Shown: one piece after another, positions 33,115 through 42,115 of the stretch
How the letters are laid out: the number at the start of each line of letters is the position of its first letter
Position numbering within the stretch: the first letter of the stretch is position 1
NCBI RefSeq assembly: GCF_003751945.1
Contig: NZ_RJKL01000001.1
Span: 5,084,001 to 5,148,000, forward strand
Length of the DNA: 64,000 nucleotides
Source of the DNA: Couchioplanes caeruleus
Lineage (GTDB): Bacteria; Actinomycetota; Actinomycetes; Mycobacteriales; Micromonosporaceae
Direction: 5' to 3'
Notes under the pieces: model-generated
Seen by the model: the letters and a program-made list of their open reading frames with translations, nothing else
Database searches by the model: none
Told to the model about the DNA's origin: nothing
Made by a program: the position numbers and the translations under genes

Positions 33115-33906
33115 TTAAGCGGCCTTCTTCGTCGTGGCGGCGGCCTCGGCGGCCTTGGCGGCGTCCGGCGGCAGCAGACTGCGGAGCTTCTGCGCGACCA
33201 GGCGGGGGTTCGAGCCGGCCTGGATGGCCAGCACGCCGTCGATGACCAGCTCCATCTCGTCCACCTCGATGCCGGAGAGACGGGTCAGACGGGAGGCGAG
33301 GGGCAGGAAGATCACGTTGGCGGAGAGCACACCCCAGAGGGTCGCGACGAACGCCGCGGCGATGGAGTGACCCAGCGTCTCGGGCTTGTCCAGGTTCTCG
33401 AGCACGTGCACGAGGCCCATGACCGTACCGATGATGCCGATGGTCGGTGCGTAGCCGCCCATGTTCTCGAGGATCTTCATGCCGGCCTTGTCGGCCTTCT
33501 TCTTCGCCGCGATCTCGGCGTGGAGGATGTCGTGCAGCTCCTCCGGGTCCGTACCGTCGATCGCGAGCTGGAGGCCGCGCTTCAGGAACGGGTGCTCGAC
33601 CGTCTTGACCGCGTCCTCGAGGGCCAGCAGGCCCTCGCGGCGGGCCCGCTCGGCGAGCTTGACGATGTCGTCGACCAGCTTGCTCGGCGGGGCCACCTTG
33701 GCCATGAAGGCCTTCTGCAGCAGGCCGCCGATGCCGAGGGCGTCCTTCAGCACACCGCCGGCCATGGCGGCACAGAAGGCACCGCCGAAGACCAGCAGCA
33801 TCGCCGGGAGCAGGAGGATGGAGGCCGGGGTACCGCCCTCCAGGATCTGCACAACGAAGACGATGATCAGGGCTACGACGACCCCAATGATGGCGGCGAG
33901 GTCCAT
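33115..33906 (-). CDS. motA: Flagellar stator protein MotA
   Basis: A 263-residue four-helix stator subunit that conducts ions and pushes on FliG. The conserved MGGYAPTIGIIGTVMGLVHV (third helix region, about residue 150), followed by LGHSIAAAFVATLWGVLSAN, is intact. The cytoplasmic loop between helices 2 and 3 has charged residues for FliG contact. The ATG shares a base with the flbD stop (TGATG), so expression is coupled. Confidence 0.95.
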   Translation of the reverse strand: MDLAAIIGVVVALIIVFVVQILEGGTPASILLLPAMLLVFGGAFCAAMAGGVLKDALGIGGLLQKAFMAKVAPPSKLVDDIVKLAERARREGLLALEDAVKTVEHPFLKRGLQLAIDGTDPEELHDILHAEIAAKKKADKAGMKILENMGGYAPTIGIIGTVMGLVHVLENLDKPETLGHSIAAAFVATLWGVLSANVIFLPLASRLTRLSGIEVDEMELVIDGVLAIQAGSNPRLVAQKLRSLLPPDAAKAAEAAATTKKAA

Positions 33907-34190
33907 CAGCGGTCCTTCCGGTGCAGCGGCAGCACGGTCGCAGTGGCCTGCGGCGCCTGCTCGTCTTCGGGTTGGGTCAGGGCGGGCTCGGTCTCGACGC
34001 GGCTCGCCTGGGCGATCAGCGAGGCGCGGTAGTGGCGCACCGAGTCGATGAACTCGGGCACGGATTCGGCGATGACGTACTTGGTGCCGTCCACCAGCGT
34101 GATGACCGTGTCTGGCGTGCAGTCGGCACGCTCGACGAGGTCCGGGTTGAGGGCGAAAACGGTTCCGTTGAGGCGGGTTACGAGGATCAC
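33906..34190 (-). CDS. flbD: Flagellar protein FlbD/SwrD
   Basis: A 94-residue protein of the short FlbD family (not the Caulobacter NtrC-like FlbD). In Bacillus the SwrD member raises stator power. The family core MILVTRLNGTVFALNPDLVE and TVITLVDGTKYVIAESV is present, with a C-terminal extension of about 30 residues. It starts a unit with motA, motB and fliL, which fits a role in torque. Confidence 0.88.
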   Translation of the reverse strand: MILVTRLNGTVFALNPDLVERADCTPDTVITLVDGTKYVIAESVPEFIDSVRHYRASLIAQASRVETEPALTQPEDEQAPQATATVLPLHRKDR

Positions 34191-34251
34191 GACGTCCGTC
34201 CTTGGGGCGTTTTAGCGGCTGGTGGGGCCATCCGTGGCCCGTTCACATCAC

Positions 34252-34280
34252 CATTCGGCGGAGCGACGGTTGCTGATAAG
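34252..34280 (-). promoter_or_regulatory. Weaker flagellar-type promoter element before flbD
   Basis: Minus strand: CTTA (34280-34277), 17 bases, GCCGAATG (34259-34252). This is one mismatch from the CTCA-N16/17-G(C/T)CGA pattern, about 62 bases before flbD. Confidence 0.4.
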
Positions 34281-34325
34281 CGCGCTCCGGTCTCTTTACG
34301 GGTGCGAGCTACGCCGGAAATGAAG

Positions 34326-34359
34326 AAGCCGGGGCGAGCCGTGTGGCCCGTCCCGGCTT
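34326..34359 (-). terminator. Hairpin terminator after flgE
   Basis: A 15-bp stem with two mismatches, 34326-34340 with 34345-34359, and a GTGT loop, 20 bases past the flgE stop. It closes the long flgB-flgE unit. Confidence 0.65.
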
Positions 34360-34379
34360 CCGCCGGAGTTGTGCGGTTA

Positions 34380-35624
34380 TCAGCGCTTGAGGTTGACGAG
34401 TTCCTGGAGGATCTCGTCGGAGGTGGTGATGATCCGGCTGTTCGCCTGGAAGCCGCGCTGGGCGATCACCAGGTTGGTGAACTCCTGCGCCAGGTCGACG
34501 TTCGACATCTCCAGCGCGCCGTTGTTGATCAGGCCGAGCCCGGCCGAGCCTGCGGCGCCGACCTGGGCGAGGCCCGAGTTCACCGTGCTGCGGAACATCG
34601 AGTCGCCGATCTTCTCCAGGCCGTTGACGTTGTTGAAGTTCGCCAGGGCGAGCTGGCCGAGGGTCTGCTTCAGGCCGTTCGAGAACACACCCACGATCTG
34701 CCCGGTGTTCGACACGGTGTACGAGGCCAGGATGCCCGCCGCCGCACCGTCCGACGCGCTCACCCGGGCCTCGGTCTCACCGCTGTAATGGGTGAGGTCG
34801 CGGACGTCGATGGTGTAGGGCCCGAGGGCCACCGTGGTGGCCGGCAGGGCCGGGTTGCCCGGGTCGACCGGCCTGCCGTTGGGGAAGTTGAGGGGTTGGC
34901 TGGTGCCGCCGGCGTAGGGGGTCGCCGGGTTCGGACCGTCCGGCAGCTGCAACGTCCACTGCGCGGCCACTGCCGGCGGGCCGGCGGCCGGCATGACCGT
35001 CTTCTCCAGGCGCACATTGAGTGTGCTGGAGGCGCCGGTCGCGTCGATGACCGGCACAGGGATGACCTTGAAGTCATTCAGGGCGGCCTCGTAGGAGAGG
35101 TTGCCGGTGAAGGTCATGCTCTCGGTCGCCTCCGGCTGGAGGCTGATGCCGATCGGCAGCTTGATCGGCTCCGGCGCACCCGCCGAGTTGACCACGCCGT
35201 CGGTGTCGGCGGACCAGCCCTGCACCATCTGCCCGTTGGGCGTGGTCAGGTTGCCGTTCGCGTCGAAGGTGAACGAGCCTGCCCGGGTGTACAGCGTCTC
35301 GCCGCCACCCTTGACCATGAAGAAGCCGTCACCCTGGATCATCATGTCGCCGGACTTACCGGTGGTCTGCGCGGCGCCCTGGCTGAAGTTCGCGTTGACG
35401 CTCGCGGTACGCACACCGAGACCGACCTGCGCGGGGTTGGTACCACCCGAGTCGTTCTGCGGCGCGCCGGCGGCGTTGACCATCTGCGACAGCGTGTCCT
35501 GGAACACGGTCTGGCTGGACTTGTAACCGGTGGTGTTCACGTTGGAGATGTTGTTTCCGGTCACATCCATCATCTGCTGGTGCGCGCGCAGGCCGCTGAT
35601 GCCGGAGAAGAGAGAACGCAGCAT
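34380..35624 (-). CDS. flgE: Flagellar hook protein FlgE
   Basis: A 414-residue hook subunit. The N-terminal rod/hook helix (MLRSLFSGISGLRAHQQMMD, then NNISNVNTTGYKSS) and the C-terminal helix (AQEFTNLVIAQRGFQANSRI) flank a beta-rich middle. The gene lies 3 bases after flgD. It is the only FlgE/F/G-type gene in the window; separate distal-rod genes flgF and flgG are not seen. Confidence 0.93.
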   Translation of the reverse strand: MLRSLFSGISGLRAHQQMMDVTGNNISNVNTTGYKSSQTVFQDTLSQMVNAAGAPQNDSGGTNPAQVGLGVRTASVNANFSQGAAQTTGKSGDMMIQGDGFFMVKGGGETLYTRAGSFTFDANGNLTTPNGQMVQGWSADTDGVVNSAGAPEPIKLPIGISLQPEATESMTFTGNLSYEAALNDFKVIPVPVIDATGASSTLNVRLEKTVMPAAGPPAVAAQWTLQLPDGPNPATPYAGGTSQPLNFPNGRPVDPGNPALPATTVALGPYTIDVRDLTHYSGETEARVSASDGAAAGILASYTVSNTGQIVGVFSNGLKQTLGQLALANFNNVNGLEKIGDSMFRSTVNSGLAQVGAAGSAGLGLINNGALEMSNVDLAQEFTNLVIAQRGFQANSRIITTSDEILQELVNLKR

Positions 35625-35627
35625 AGG

Positions 35628-36194
35628 TCAGTTGTCCTTCGTGGTAGCGGAATCGGAGGCAATGTTCTCGGTAGCGGTCTGTCCAGCGGCGCCCGTGGCA
35701 CCGGCGTCCGTGCCGGTCGGGCTGGTGGTACCGGTCGCGGGCTGCGCGGCCGGCATCTGCTGGACTTCCGTGACCTTCGACAGCTGCACATCCATGTTCC
35801 CGACCACGAGCGTCGGTTCGCTGTCTCCGTTGAGCTTGGTCTTCGTGACGACGCCGGTCTGCGTGGCGCCGTTGGCGTCCTGGTACGTGACCGTGCGGCC
35901 GACCAGCGCGCTGGCGCCGATCAGCTGCTGGGCCTGCATCATCTCGGCGATCTGACCGAGCTTCTCGACCTGCGTGAACTGCGCGGTCTGCGCCAGGAAC
36001 TGGGTGGAGTCCGCCGGGTTCGACGGGTCCTGGTACTTGAGCTGTGCCACCAGCAGCTTCAGGAACGTGTCCTGGTCGGCGACCGACCTGCTGCTGCCGG
36101 CGTCCGTGGTCGTCTTGTTGGTGTAGAACGACGTCGAAGAAGCCTTCTTGTCGTCGTACGTGTTGCTGACGAACCCGTTGATCGGCGAAGTCAT
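35628..36194 (-). CDS. flgD: Flagellar hook-capping protein FlgD
   Basis: A 188-residue hook cap. The conserved DTFLKLLVAQLKYQDPSNP block is at about residues 41-59, followed by STQFLAQTAQFTQVEK. The usual Tudor/FnIII hook-cap domain is reduced to a short SALVGRTVTYQ region, and the tail is Ala/Thr/Gly-rich. The ATG at 36194 has a good AGGAGGTCC site; the longer frame is not needed. It lies between fliK and flgE, as in many Gram-positive clusters. Confidence 0.9.
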   Translation of the reverse strand: MTSPINGFVSNTYDDKKASSTSFYTNKTTTDAGSSRSVADQDTFLKLLVAQLKYQDPSNPADSTQFLAQTAQFTQVEKLGQIAEMMQAQQLIGASALVGRTVTYQDANGATQTGVVTKTKLNGDSEPTLVVGNMDVQLSKVTEVQQMPAAQPATGTTSPTGTDAGATGAAGQTATENIASDSATTKDN

Positions 36195-36288
36195 GCGGCC
36201 GGACCTCCTGAAGTCGCTCGGTGACCCTCGCACTCAGGTTCGGCGGGCACGGCGATTCGCTTAGCCCCAATTTTCCGGTCGGACGAGC

Positions 36289-38352
36289 TTATGCCTGTAC
36301 GTCGAGACGGCTGGTGTCGCTGGGACGAGAGGGCACCGGTGTGGCGGTCTCGGCGGACTCCGGTGCCGTGGCTTCCCGCCCGTTCCCGGTGCGAGCGTTG
36401 CCGTCGTTCATGAAGGCGAACTGCTGCCGCGCCTGCTCCTGGTTCGGGCCCTGCCGCAGATCCAGCGACGCGTTGCCGAAACCGGACTGCTGCAACTCAC
36501 GTCGCAGGTCGTCCATCGCGTCCCGCAGCGACTCGTGCCCGGCATCGGTCGAGCTGGAGAGCTGGAGGTTGATCTCGCCGTTGCGGATCTCCGCCACGAT
36601 CTGGACCGGGCCGAGGTCGACCGGGTGCAGGTTGACGGTGAGCCGGTGCACGCCGTCGGCGTCCAGGCGCAGCGGGGTGATCCGGGTCGCCAACTGCATG
36701 GCCACCGGACCCGGCAGCGGAGGCGCCGCCGCGGCCGGCGCGGTGGGTGCCAAGGGGGCTGCCGGTGCCGTGGGTGCGGTCGGTGCGACGCCGGTGATAC
36801 CCACCGGCGTCTCCTGACCGGGCACACCGAAGCTCGTCGCCGGCGTGAAAGCACCCTGACCGGTGCCCGCCCCGCCGCTGCCCGCTCCGCCGGCGTTCCC
36901 GCCGTGCTCGCCGCCGGCTGAGCCGCCGGCCGTGCCGGACGTGTCGGCCGGGGCCGGACCGGTGGCCACGGTGTCGGTGGTGGGCGCGCCATTGGGGTCA
37001 GGGAGGGCCGCGGCACTCTCGGCCGTCGCGGCGGCGGCCGCGCCGACGGCCCCGGGGACGAGTCCGGTCGTTGAAGCCGCGATGCCTGGGGTCGTGGGAG
37101 CCAGAGTGGCCGGCGGTGCCGTCGGAGCTGGAGTGGTCTGTGGGGCAGCGGCCGGAACCGTGGGCGACGTGGTCGCTGCGCCCGTTTCCGGCGCTCCGGG
37201 CAGGTTCGCGGTCCCGGCCGGTGCGGTCGGCGGCTGCGGCATGGTCGCCACGGCGGGGGTCGCCATCGGGGCGCTCGCCGCCTGGCCGGACACCGGTGCC
37301 GTCGTGGTGCCGGAGAGCGCCGCCGCGGCCTGAGCGGCGGCGTCGGCGGGCGCGGCGGCCGTCTGCACGCCGTCCGGAGCGAGTGGCGTGGCGGTCGGCA
37401 ACGGGGCGCCCGGCTGGGTCACAGGCGACGCGGCTTGCAGGCTCGCCGTGGCGGCCTGGGCGGTCGCGGCGGCGGCCTGCGCGCCCGATGTCGCCGCCAG
37501 GGCGGTGTCGGCCGCCGCCTCAGCGGCCGTCAGCGCCGCGGATGCCGCGGTGGCCGCCGGGGCGACGGCCCCGCTCTGCGCGGTCGTCGCCGTGGCAGGA
37601 GCGGTCGCCGGGGCGGCGGAGGCCTGCGGTGCCGCAATGGCGCCGGCGGCCAGGGCGATCGACGCGGCATGTGCCGCCGCGGTCGCGGAGGTCTCGGTGG
37701 TGACGGCGGCCTCGTCGGTCACCGCTTCCTCCGCCGGCGCGGCCGCGGACTCGGCCGGTGCGGCGGTGGCCTCGGGACGAGCCTCGGCGGGCCGGCGGCT
37801 CTCCGGACGGACGTTGTCGGGGCGGGCGTTGTCGGGGCGGGCGTTGTCGGGACGGGCGTTCTCCGGGCGCGAGTTCTCGGGGCGCGCGTACTCCGACCGG
37901 GTCCCCGACGCGTCGTCCGGGCGGGAGGTCTCGGGCCGCTGTGCCGCTCGCTTCGCGTCGGCTCGGTCCTGCGACAGTCGCTGCTGCTGGGCGACCCGGT
38001 CCTGGGCCGCGCGGAGCTGAAAGCCCTTGGCGACGGCCACCTCGACCGACCGTTCCGCGGCGACCCGGTCCGCGGCGAGGCGGGCCAGGGCCGACCGTGC
38101 GGAGGAGGCCCGATCGGCCGCCCGATCGTCGGCGGCGCGATTCTGCAGGCGGGTCTCGGCCGCGTGCTCGCGGGCCTGTCCGGCGCGGGCACGCTCCCGG
38201 AGCTGCCCGGGATCGTCGTCGTCCGGGGCGCGGTCGAGCTCGGCGGAGAGGGCGGATCCGAACGCCTCGCCCCCGTCGCCGGCGCGGGAACCCGCACGGC
38301 TTCCGGCGTCGACCGCGGGTCTGCGGTCCGGACCGGTGACGGAGCTCGTCAC
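36289..38352 (-). CDS. fliK: Flagellar hook-length control protein FliK
   Basis: A 687-residue protein, longer than most FliK, consistent with its role as a molecular ruler of the hook. Residues about 1-170 are Arg/Ala/Asp-rich with a five-residue repeat RP(D/E)NA encoded by 15-bp DNA repeats. Residues about 170-540 are an Ala/Pro/Thr low-complexity ruler. The C-terminal domain (about 560-655) has LTVNLHPVDLGPVQIVAEIR and the Gln-rich tail typical of FliK. The start is GTG at 38352 with AGGAGG; the open frame continues far upstream only as a shadow of the hydrolase gene. Confidence 0.88.
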   Translation of the reverse strand: MTSSVTGPDRRPAVDAGSRAGSRAGDGGEAFGSALSAELDRAPDDDDPGQLRERARAGQAREHAAETRLQNRAADDRAADRASSARSALARLAADRVAAERSVEVAVAKGFQLRAAQDRVAQQQRLSQDRADAKRAAQRPETSRPDDASGTRSEYARPENSRPENARPDNARPDNARPDNVRPESRRPAEARPEATAAPAESAAAPAEEAVTDEAAVTTETSATAAAHAASIALAAGAIAAPQASAAPATAPATATTAQSGAVAPAATAASAALTAAEAAADTALAATSGAQAAAATAQAATASLQAASPVTQPGAPLPTATPLAPDGVQTAAAPADAAAQAAAALSGTTTAPVSGQAASAPMATPAVATMPQPPTAPAGTANLPGAPETGAATTSPTVPAAAPQTTPAPTAPPATLAPTTPGIAASTTGLVPGAVGAAAAATAESAAALPDPNGAPTTDTVATGPAPADTSGTAGGSAGGEHGGNAGGAGSGGAGTGQGAFTPATSFGVPGQETPVGITGVAPTAPTAPAAPLAPTAPAAAAPPLPGPVAMQLATRITPLRLDADGVHRLTVNLHPVDLGPVQIVAEIRNGEINLQLSSSTDAGHESLRDAMDDLRRELQQSGFGNASLDLRQGPNQEQARQQFAFMNDGNARTGNGREATAPESAETATPVPSRPSDTSRLDVQA
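37813..37887. repeat. 15-bp tandem repeats inside fliK
   Basis: Five consecutive 15-base units, the first two identical (GTTGTCGGGGCGGGC on the plus strand), encode the pentapeptide repeat RPDNA and variants in FliK. Unit number changes would alter the protein in frame. Confidence 0.8.
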
Positions 38353-38381
38353 GGAGTGCCTCCTCTCGTCGGGACCGAAGC

Positions 38382-39356
38382 TCAGCCGAGGGCGGCCAGA
38401 GCCTTCTGCACCTTCGGGACGTACTTCTGGGTCTCGGCGAACGGCGGGATGCCGCCGTACTTGTGCACGCTGCCACCGCCCGCGTTGTACGCGGCCAGCG
38501 CGAGCTCCACCGACTTGAACTCCTTCAGGTTGTTGCGCAGGAGCTTCGCGGCGCCGTTGATGGCCTGCTCGGGGTCGAACGAGTTCTTCACCCCGAGACC
38601 ACGGGCCGTGCCCGGCATGAGCTGCATGAGGCCCTGCGCACCGGCGGGACTGACCGCCTTCGGGTTGTAGCCCGACTCGACCTTGGCCACGGCGGCCAGC
38701 AGCTTGGGGGAGACGCCGTACTTGGCGCCGGCCCTGATGAACATGTCCGCGTACGGGACGCCGGACAACGACGAGGAGTTCTGCAGGCTCGCCGGGCGGA
38801 TGGCGGCGGCGCCCGTGGCGGCCGAGGCGGCGTTGGCGTCGGCGGTGCCGAGCACGCGCCGGATGTGGGTCGGCTTCTCGTACACCGACTGGATCTTGAC
38901 CTGGTCGCCCGGCTTGGGCGCCGCGATCATCTTGTTGTCGCCGAGGTAGATGGCGACGTGGTCGACCGGCGAGTTGAACGCGAGGATGTCGCCCGGCTTG
39001 GCCTGGGCGAGGCTGTCCACCTTCGTGCCGACCTTGGCCTGCTGACCCGAGGTACGGGGCAGTTCGATGCCGAGGTCCTTGTACGCCCGCTGCACCAGCG
39101 CGGAGCAGTCGAGGCCCTTGTCCGGGTTGGTGCTGCCGAACACGTACGGGGTGCCGAGGTACTTCTTGGCGGCGTCGACCACGGCCTGCCCGGTGACCCC
39201 GGAGGCGGCGGTGGTGGTCGTGGTGCCCGTGGCGCTGGCGAGAGCTCCTGCGAACGATGCGCCGGAAGCGGCGGCGGTGCCAGTGGTGGTCGGTGCGACG
39301 CCGAGCTGCGCCTGCAGCTCGGAGATGCGGGACAGAACACCCTGAACACCCATCAT
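38382..39356 (-). CDS. NlpC/P60 - lytic transglycosylase fusion, flagellar peptidoglycan hydrolase
   Basis: A 324-residue protein with two wall-cleaving domains. Residues about 55-165 form an NlpC/P60 peptidase (catalytic Cys in GLDCSALVQRAY, His in SPVDHVAIYLGD). Residues about 205-320 form an SLT lytic transglycosylase (catalytic Glu in AAVAKVESGYNPKAVS, then GAQGLMQLMPGTARGLGV). No clear signal peptide is visible, so export by the flagellar system is possible. Sitting between fliJ and fliK, it probably opens the wall for the rod, the job of FlgJ in enterics. It overlaps fliJ by 4 bases. Confidence 0.88.
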   Translation of the reverse strand: MMGVQGVLSRISELQAQLGVAPTTTGTAAASGASFAGALASATGTTTTTAASGVTGQAVVDAAKKYLGTPYVFGSTNPDKGLDCSALVQRAYKDLGIELPRTSGQQAKVGTKVDSLAQAKPGDILAFNSPVDHVAIYLGDNKMIAAPKPGDQVKIQSVYEKPTHIRRVLGTADANAASAATGAAAIRPASLQNSSSLSGVPYADMFIRAGAKYGVSPKLLAAVAKVESGYNPKAVSPAGAQGLMQLMPGTARGLGVKNSFDPEQAINGAAKLLRNNLKEFKSVELALAAYNAGGGSVHKYGGIPPFAETQKYVPKVQKALAALG

Positions 39357-40054
39357 GCGCGGCTCCCGTGGTCGTCGTCGGCGTTGCCTTCGTCTTCGAG
39401 TTCGGCGGGTTCCGGGGAGCGCTTAGCGGCAAGGTGCAACTGACTGCGGGTCCGTTCGATCGCGACGCGCGCGTCGGCGAGGTCGATGAAGGGACGCTGG
39501 GCGGCTACCCCCAACGCCGTCTCGCGGGCGACCTCCTCGCGGGCGGCGGCCGCGGCGGCCCGGTCGGCGATCGAGCCGGCGCCGGTGCGCAGGGCGTTGG
39601 CGCGCTCCTCGGTCGTCGCGTCGATGCCCCGGGCGGCGTTGCGCGCCTTCGAGGTCACCGCCATCTCGTCGATGTTGTTCTGCTCGACGGTGAGGTCGTG
39701 CTTGCGGACGGTCTCGGCGTGCCGCTCGGACAGCATCTCCACGGCGCGGCGGCGCTTCGCCGCGTCCGCCAGCTCGGCGACCTTCTCCTTGGTCCGTTCC
39801 TCGGCCTCGCCGACCATCCGGTGGGCGCCGGAGAGGCTGGCGGCCAGCGACTGCCGGGCCACCATCGAGGCGACCATCGCCCGCGCGGTGCCCTCGGACG
39901 GCGCGTCCGCACCGGCGAGGTCGAGCTGCCGGCGCTTGACCAGCGCCTGGGCGTCCCGGATCTCCTGGCGTGACTGGATCACCGCGCCGCGGGCGGCGTC
40001 CTCCTGGGCCTTGCGGGCACGCAGCACGGGGCCGAGCCGGAACATGCGATTCAC
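39353..40054 (-). CDS. fliJ: Flagellar export chaperone FliJ (putative)
   Basis: A 233-residue, almost entirely helical coiled-coil protein with the N-terminus MNRMFRLGPVLRARKAQED typical of FliJ. FliJ is the stalk of the FliH-FliI export ATPase and recycles chaperones. It is longer than enteric FliJ (147). Position directly after fliI fixes the assignment, since coiled coils alone are weak evidence. The start is GTG at 40054 with GGGAGG upstream. Confidence 0.75.
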   Translation of the reverse strand: MNRMFRLGPVLRARKAQEDAARGAVIQSRQEIRDAQALVKRRQLDLAGADAPSEGTARAMVASMVARQSLAASLSGAHRMVGEAEERTKEKVAELADAAKRRRAVEMLSERHAETVRKHDLTVEQNNIDEMAVTSKARNAARGIDATTEERANALRTGAGSIADRAAAAAAREEVARETALGVAAQRPFIDLADARVAIERTRSQLHLAAKRSPEPAELEDEGNADDDHGSRA

Positions 40055-40136
40055 GAGACCTCCCAGAAAGAGCCGTACACAGTCCCGGTCGGCCCTCCCG
40101 GCGGCGCGCTGAGCGCCTGCACCCGACCTGCACCGA

Positions 40137-41444
40137 TCAGGAGGCCGCGATGAGCTGGCGCAGTTGCGCCCAGGCCTGCTCCGCGGAGACCTTCTCGTCC
40201 AGTCCCTGACGCAGGAACGCGGTGATGTGCGGCCAGATCGCCGTGGCGCGGTCCGCGTCCGGGTTTGTGCCGGGCACGTAGGCGCCGATCTCCACCAGCT
40301 CCCGGACGTCGCGGTGCGCGGCCATCATCCGGCGCAGCTCGGTGGCGTCGCTCCTCTGCTCCGGGGTGGTGATCTTGTTGGCCACCCGGGAGATGGAGTC
40401 GAGCGCCTGGATGCTCGGGAAGTGCCCGGCCGTCGCCAGCTTGCGGTCCAGCACGATGTGCCCGTCCAGGATCGAGCGGGCCGCGTCGGCGATCGGCTCG
40501 TTGTGGTCGTCTCCCTCCACCAGCACCGTGTAGAGGCCGGTGATGCTGCCGCGTGCGCCCGGGCCGGCCCGCTCCAGCAGCGATGCCAGCATCGCGAAGA
40601 CCGACGGCGGATAGCCGCGGGTCGCCGGCGGCTCGCCGACCGAGAGGCCGACCTCGCGCTGGGCCATCGCCGCGCGGGTGACGCTGTCCATGAGCATGAG
40701 GACGTCCTGGCCCTCGTCGCGGAAGTACTCGGCGATCCGGGTCGCCACGAGGGGGGCGCGCAGCCGCACGAGCGGCGGGGTGTCCGAGGTCGCGATCACC
40801 ACTACCGAGCGGGCCAGTCCCTCCGGGCCCAGGTCGTGCTCGATGAACTCGCGCACCTCGCGGCCGCGCTCGCCGACCAGGGCGACGACGTTGAGCTCGG
40901 CGGTGGTGCCCCGCGTGATCATCGACATCAGCGTGGACTTGCCGACGCCGGAACCGGCGAAGATGCCGATGCGCTGGCCCCGGCCGCAGGGCACGAGGGT
41001 GTCGAGCACCCGCACGCCCAGCGGCATCGGGGCGTCGACGAGCTGGCGTTCCATCGCCGACGGCGGCGCCGCCTCGATGCTCACCAGGTCGCCCAGCAGC
41101 GGCGGGCCGCCGTCCATCGGCCGGCCCAGCCCGTCCAGGATCCGCCCGCGCAGGTCGGGACCGACCGCCACGCGCAGCGGGCCGCCGGTCGACACCACCG
41201 GGTTGCCGGTGCCGAGGCCGGCGATGGGCCCGAGGGGCAGGCAGGACAGGCGGTCGCCGTCGAGGGCCGCGACCTCCGCGAGGACCATCTCGTCGCCCTC
41301 GCCGATCTGGAGCAGGTCGCCGACGCGGGCGTCGAGCCCGCTCACCGTGACCCGGAGGCCGACGGCGCCGGTCACCTTTCCGCGGCTCAGCGGCCGCGCG
41401 GCGGTGAGGGCGGCGTTGATGCGGTTGCGGAAGACATCGGTCAC
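40137..41444 (-). CDS. fliI: Flagellum-specific ATPase FliI
   Basis: A 435-residue export ATPase of the F1-like family that powers and primes type III secretion at the flagellar base. The Walker A motif is GIFAGSGVGKSTLMS (about residue 160), Walker B is VLMLMDSVTR (about 250), and the EVGLSVGEPPATRGYPPSVF block is typical. Length is normal. It overlaps fliH by 4 bases. Confidence 0.96.
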   Translation of the reverse strand: MTDVFRNRINAALTAARPLSRGKVTGAVGLRVTVSGLDARVGDLLQIGEGDEMVLAEVAALDGDRLSCLPLGPIAGLGTGNPVVSTGGPLRVAVGPDLRGRILDGLGRPMDGGPPLLGDLVSIEAAPPSAMERQLVDAPMPLGVRVLDTLVPCGRGQRIGIFAGSGVGKSTLMSMITRGTTAELNVVALVGERGREVREFIEHDLGPEGLARSVVVIATSDTPPLVRLRAPLVATRIAEYFRDEGQDVLMLMDSVTRAAMAQREVGLSVGEPPATRGYPPSVFAMLASLLERAGPGARGSITGLYTVLVEGDDHNEPIADAARSILDGHIVLDRKLATAGHFPSIQALDSISRVANKITTPEQRSDATELRRMMAAHRDVRELVEIGAYVPGTNPDADRATAIWPHITAFLRQGLDEKVSAEQAWAQLRQLIAAS

Positions 41445-42115
41445 AGGCGCAGGGCTTCCTTCGCTCTGGCGACCGCGGCGGCGATCGACGCGTCCACCGT
41501 GGTGGTTCCGGTCTCGGCCACGGCGTCGCCGGGTCGCAGCGCCGGGTCGGGGCGCAGGTGCACCGGCCGGCCCTCGTAGTTGTAGTCGGCGTCGGTTGCC
41601 GTGCCGACGAGATTGCGGAAATCCTCGGGATGGAGGCTGACCACGATGTCGCCCTGGTCCGGTGCGGCGTTCATGGCCCGGCGCAGCGCGGCCGCGGCAC
41701 GCCCCTCCGGGTCGTCCATCGCCCGGCCGACGATCGCCTCGGCGAGCTCGAAGGCGTGCGCCAGCACGGCCTCCTGCAACTCGTGCAGGGTCGGCATGAG
41801 CTGGGTTTCCAGCCCCGTTACCGCCCGGCCGAGGGCGTTGACCGCCTGTGCCAGCGCGGCGGCCCTGCGCTGCTCGTGCGCGTGCTCGCGCGCCCGGGCC
41901 CGTTCGACGACGGTCTCGGCCTCGACCGCGGCGGCCCGCTGCCCCTGCGCCCAGCCCGCGGCGTAGCCGGCGGTCCGGGCCTCCTGCTTCGCCCGCTCCA
42001 CCGGAGCGCTGTCGACGGGTACGTCGCGGCGCAGGTCCACGCCGAAGCGGACGGCGGCGGCGGACTCGGCCACCGAACCGCGCAGCACCGGCCGGTCCTC
42101 AGACGACGAGCTCAT
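41441..42115 (-). CDS. fliH: Flagellar export regulator FliH
   Basis: A 224-residue stator-like partner of FliI. The middle is a long Ala/Arg/Glu coiled coil (about 45-110, with ARTAGYAAGWAQGQRAAAVE). The C-terminal domain resembles the FliH/V-ATPase E subunit (HAFELAEAIVGRAM, then VSLHPEDFRNL). The ATG at 42115 overlaps fliG by 17 bases; a GTG at 42130 is also in frame. Confidence 0.85.
   Translation of the reverse strand: MSSSSEDRPVLRGSVAESAAAVRFGVDLRRDVPVDSAPVERAKQEARTAGYAAGWAQGQRAAAVEAETVVERARAREHAHEQRRAAALAQAVNALGRAVTGLETQLMPTLHELQEAVLAHAFELAEAIVGRAMDDPEGRAAAALRRAMNAAPDQGDIVVSLHPEDFRNLVGTATDADYNYEGRPVHLRPDPALRPGDAVAETGTTTVDASIAAAVARAKEALRL

Noticed and set aside
33921..36224. A 767-codon plus-strand open frame across flbD-flgD
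   Set aside because: It is antisense to several well-recognised flagellar genes, is dominated by Arg/Gly/Val/Asp residues expected from reading GC-rich genes backwards, and has no family features.
36289..39432. A 1047-codon frame containing fliK
   Set aside because: The first ~360 codons overlap the hydrolase gene in another frame and read as low-complexity shadow. fliK has a good GTG with AGGAGG at 38352.
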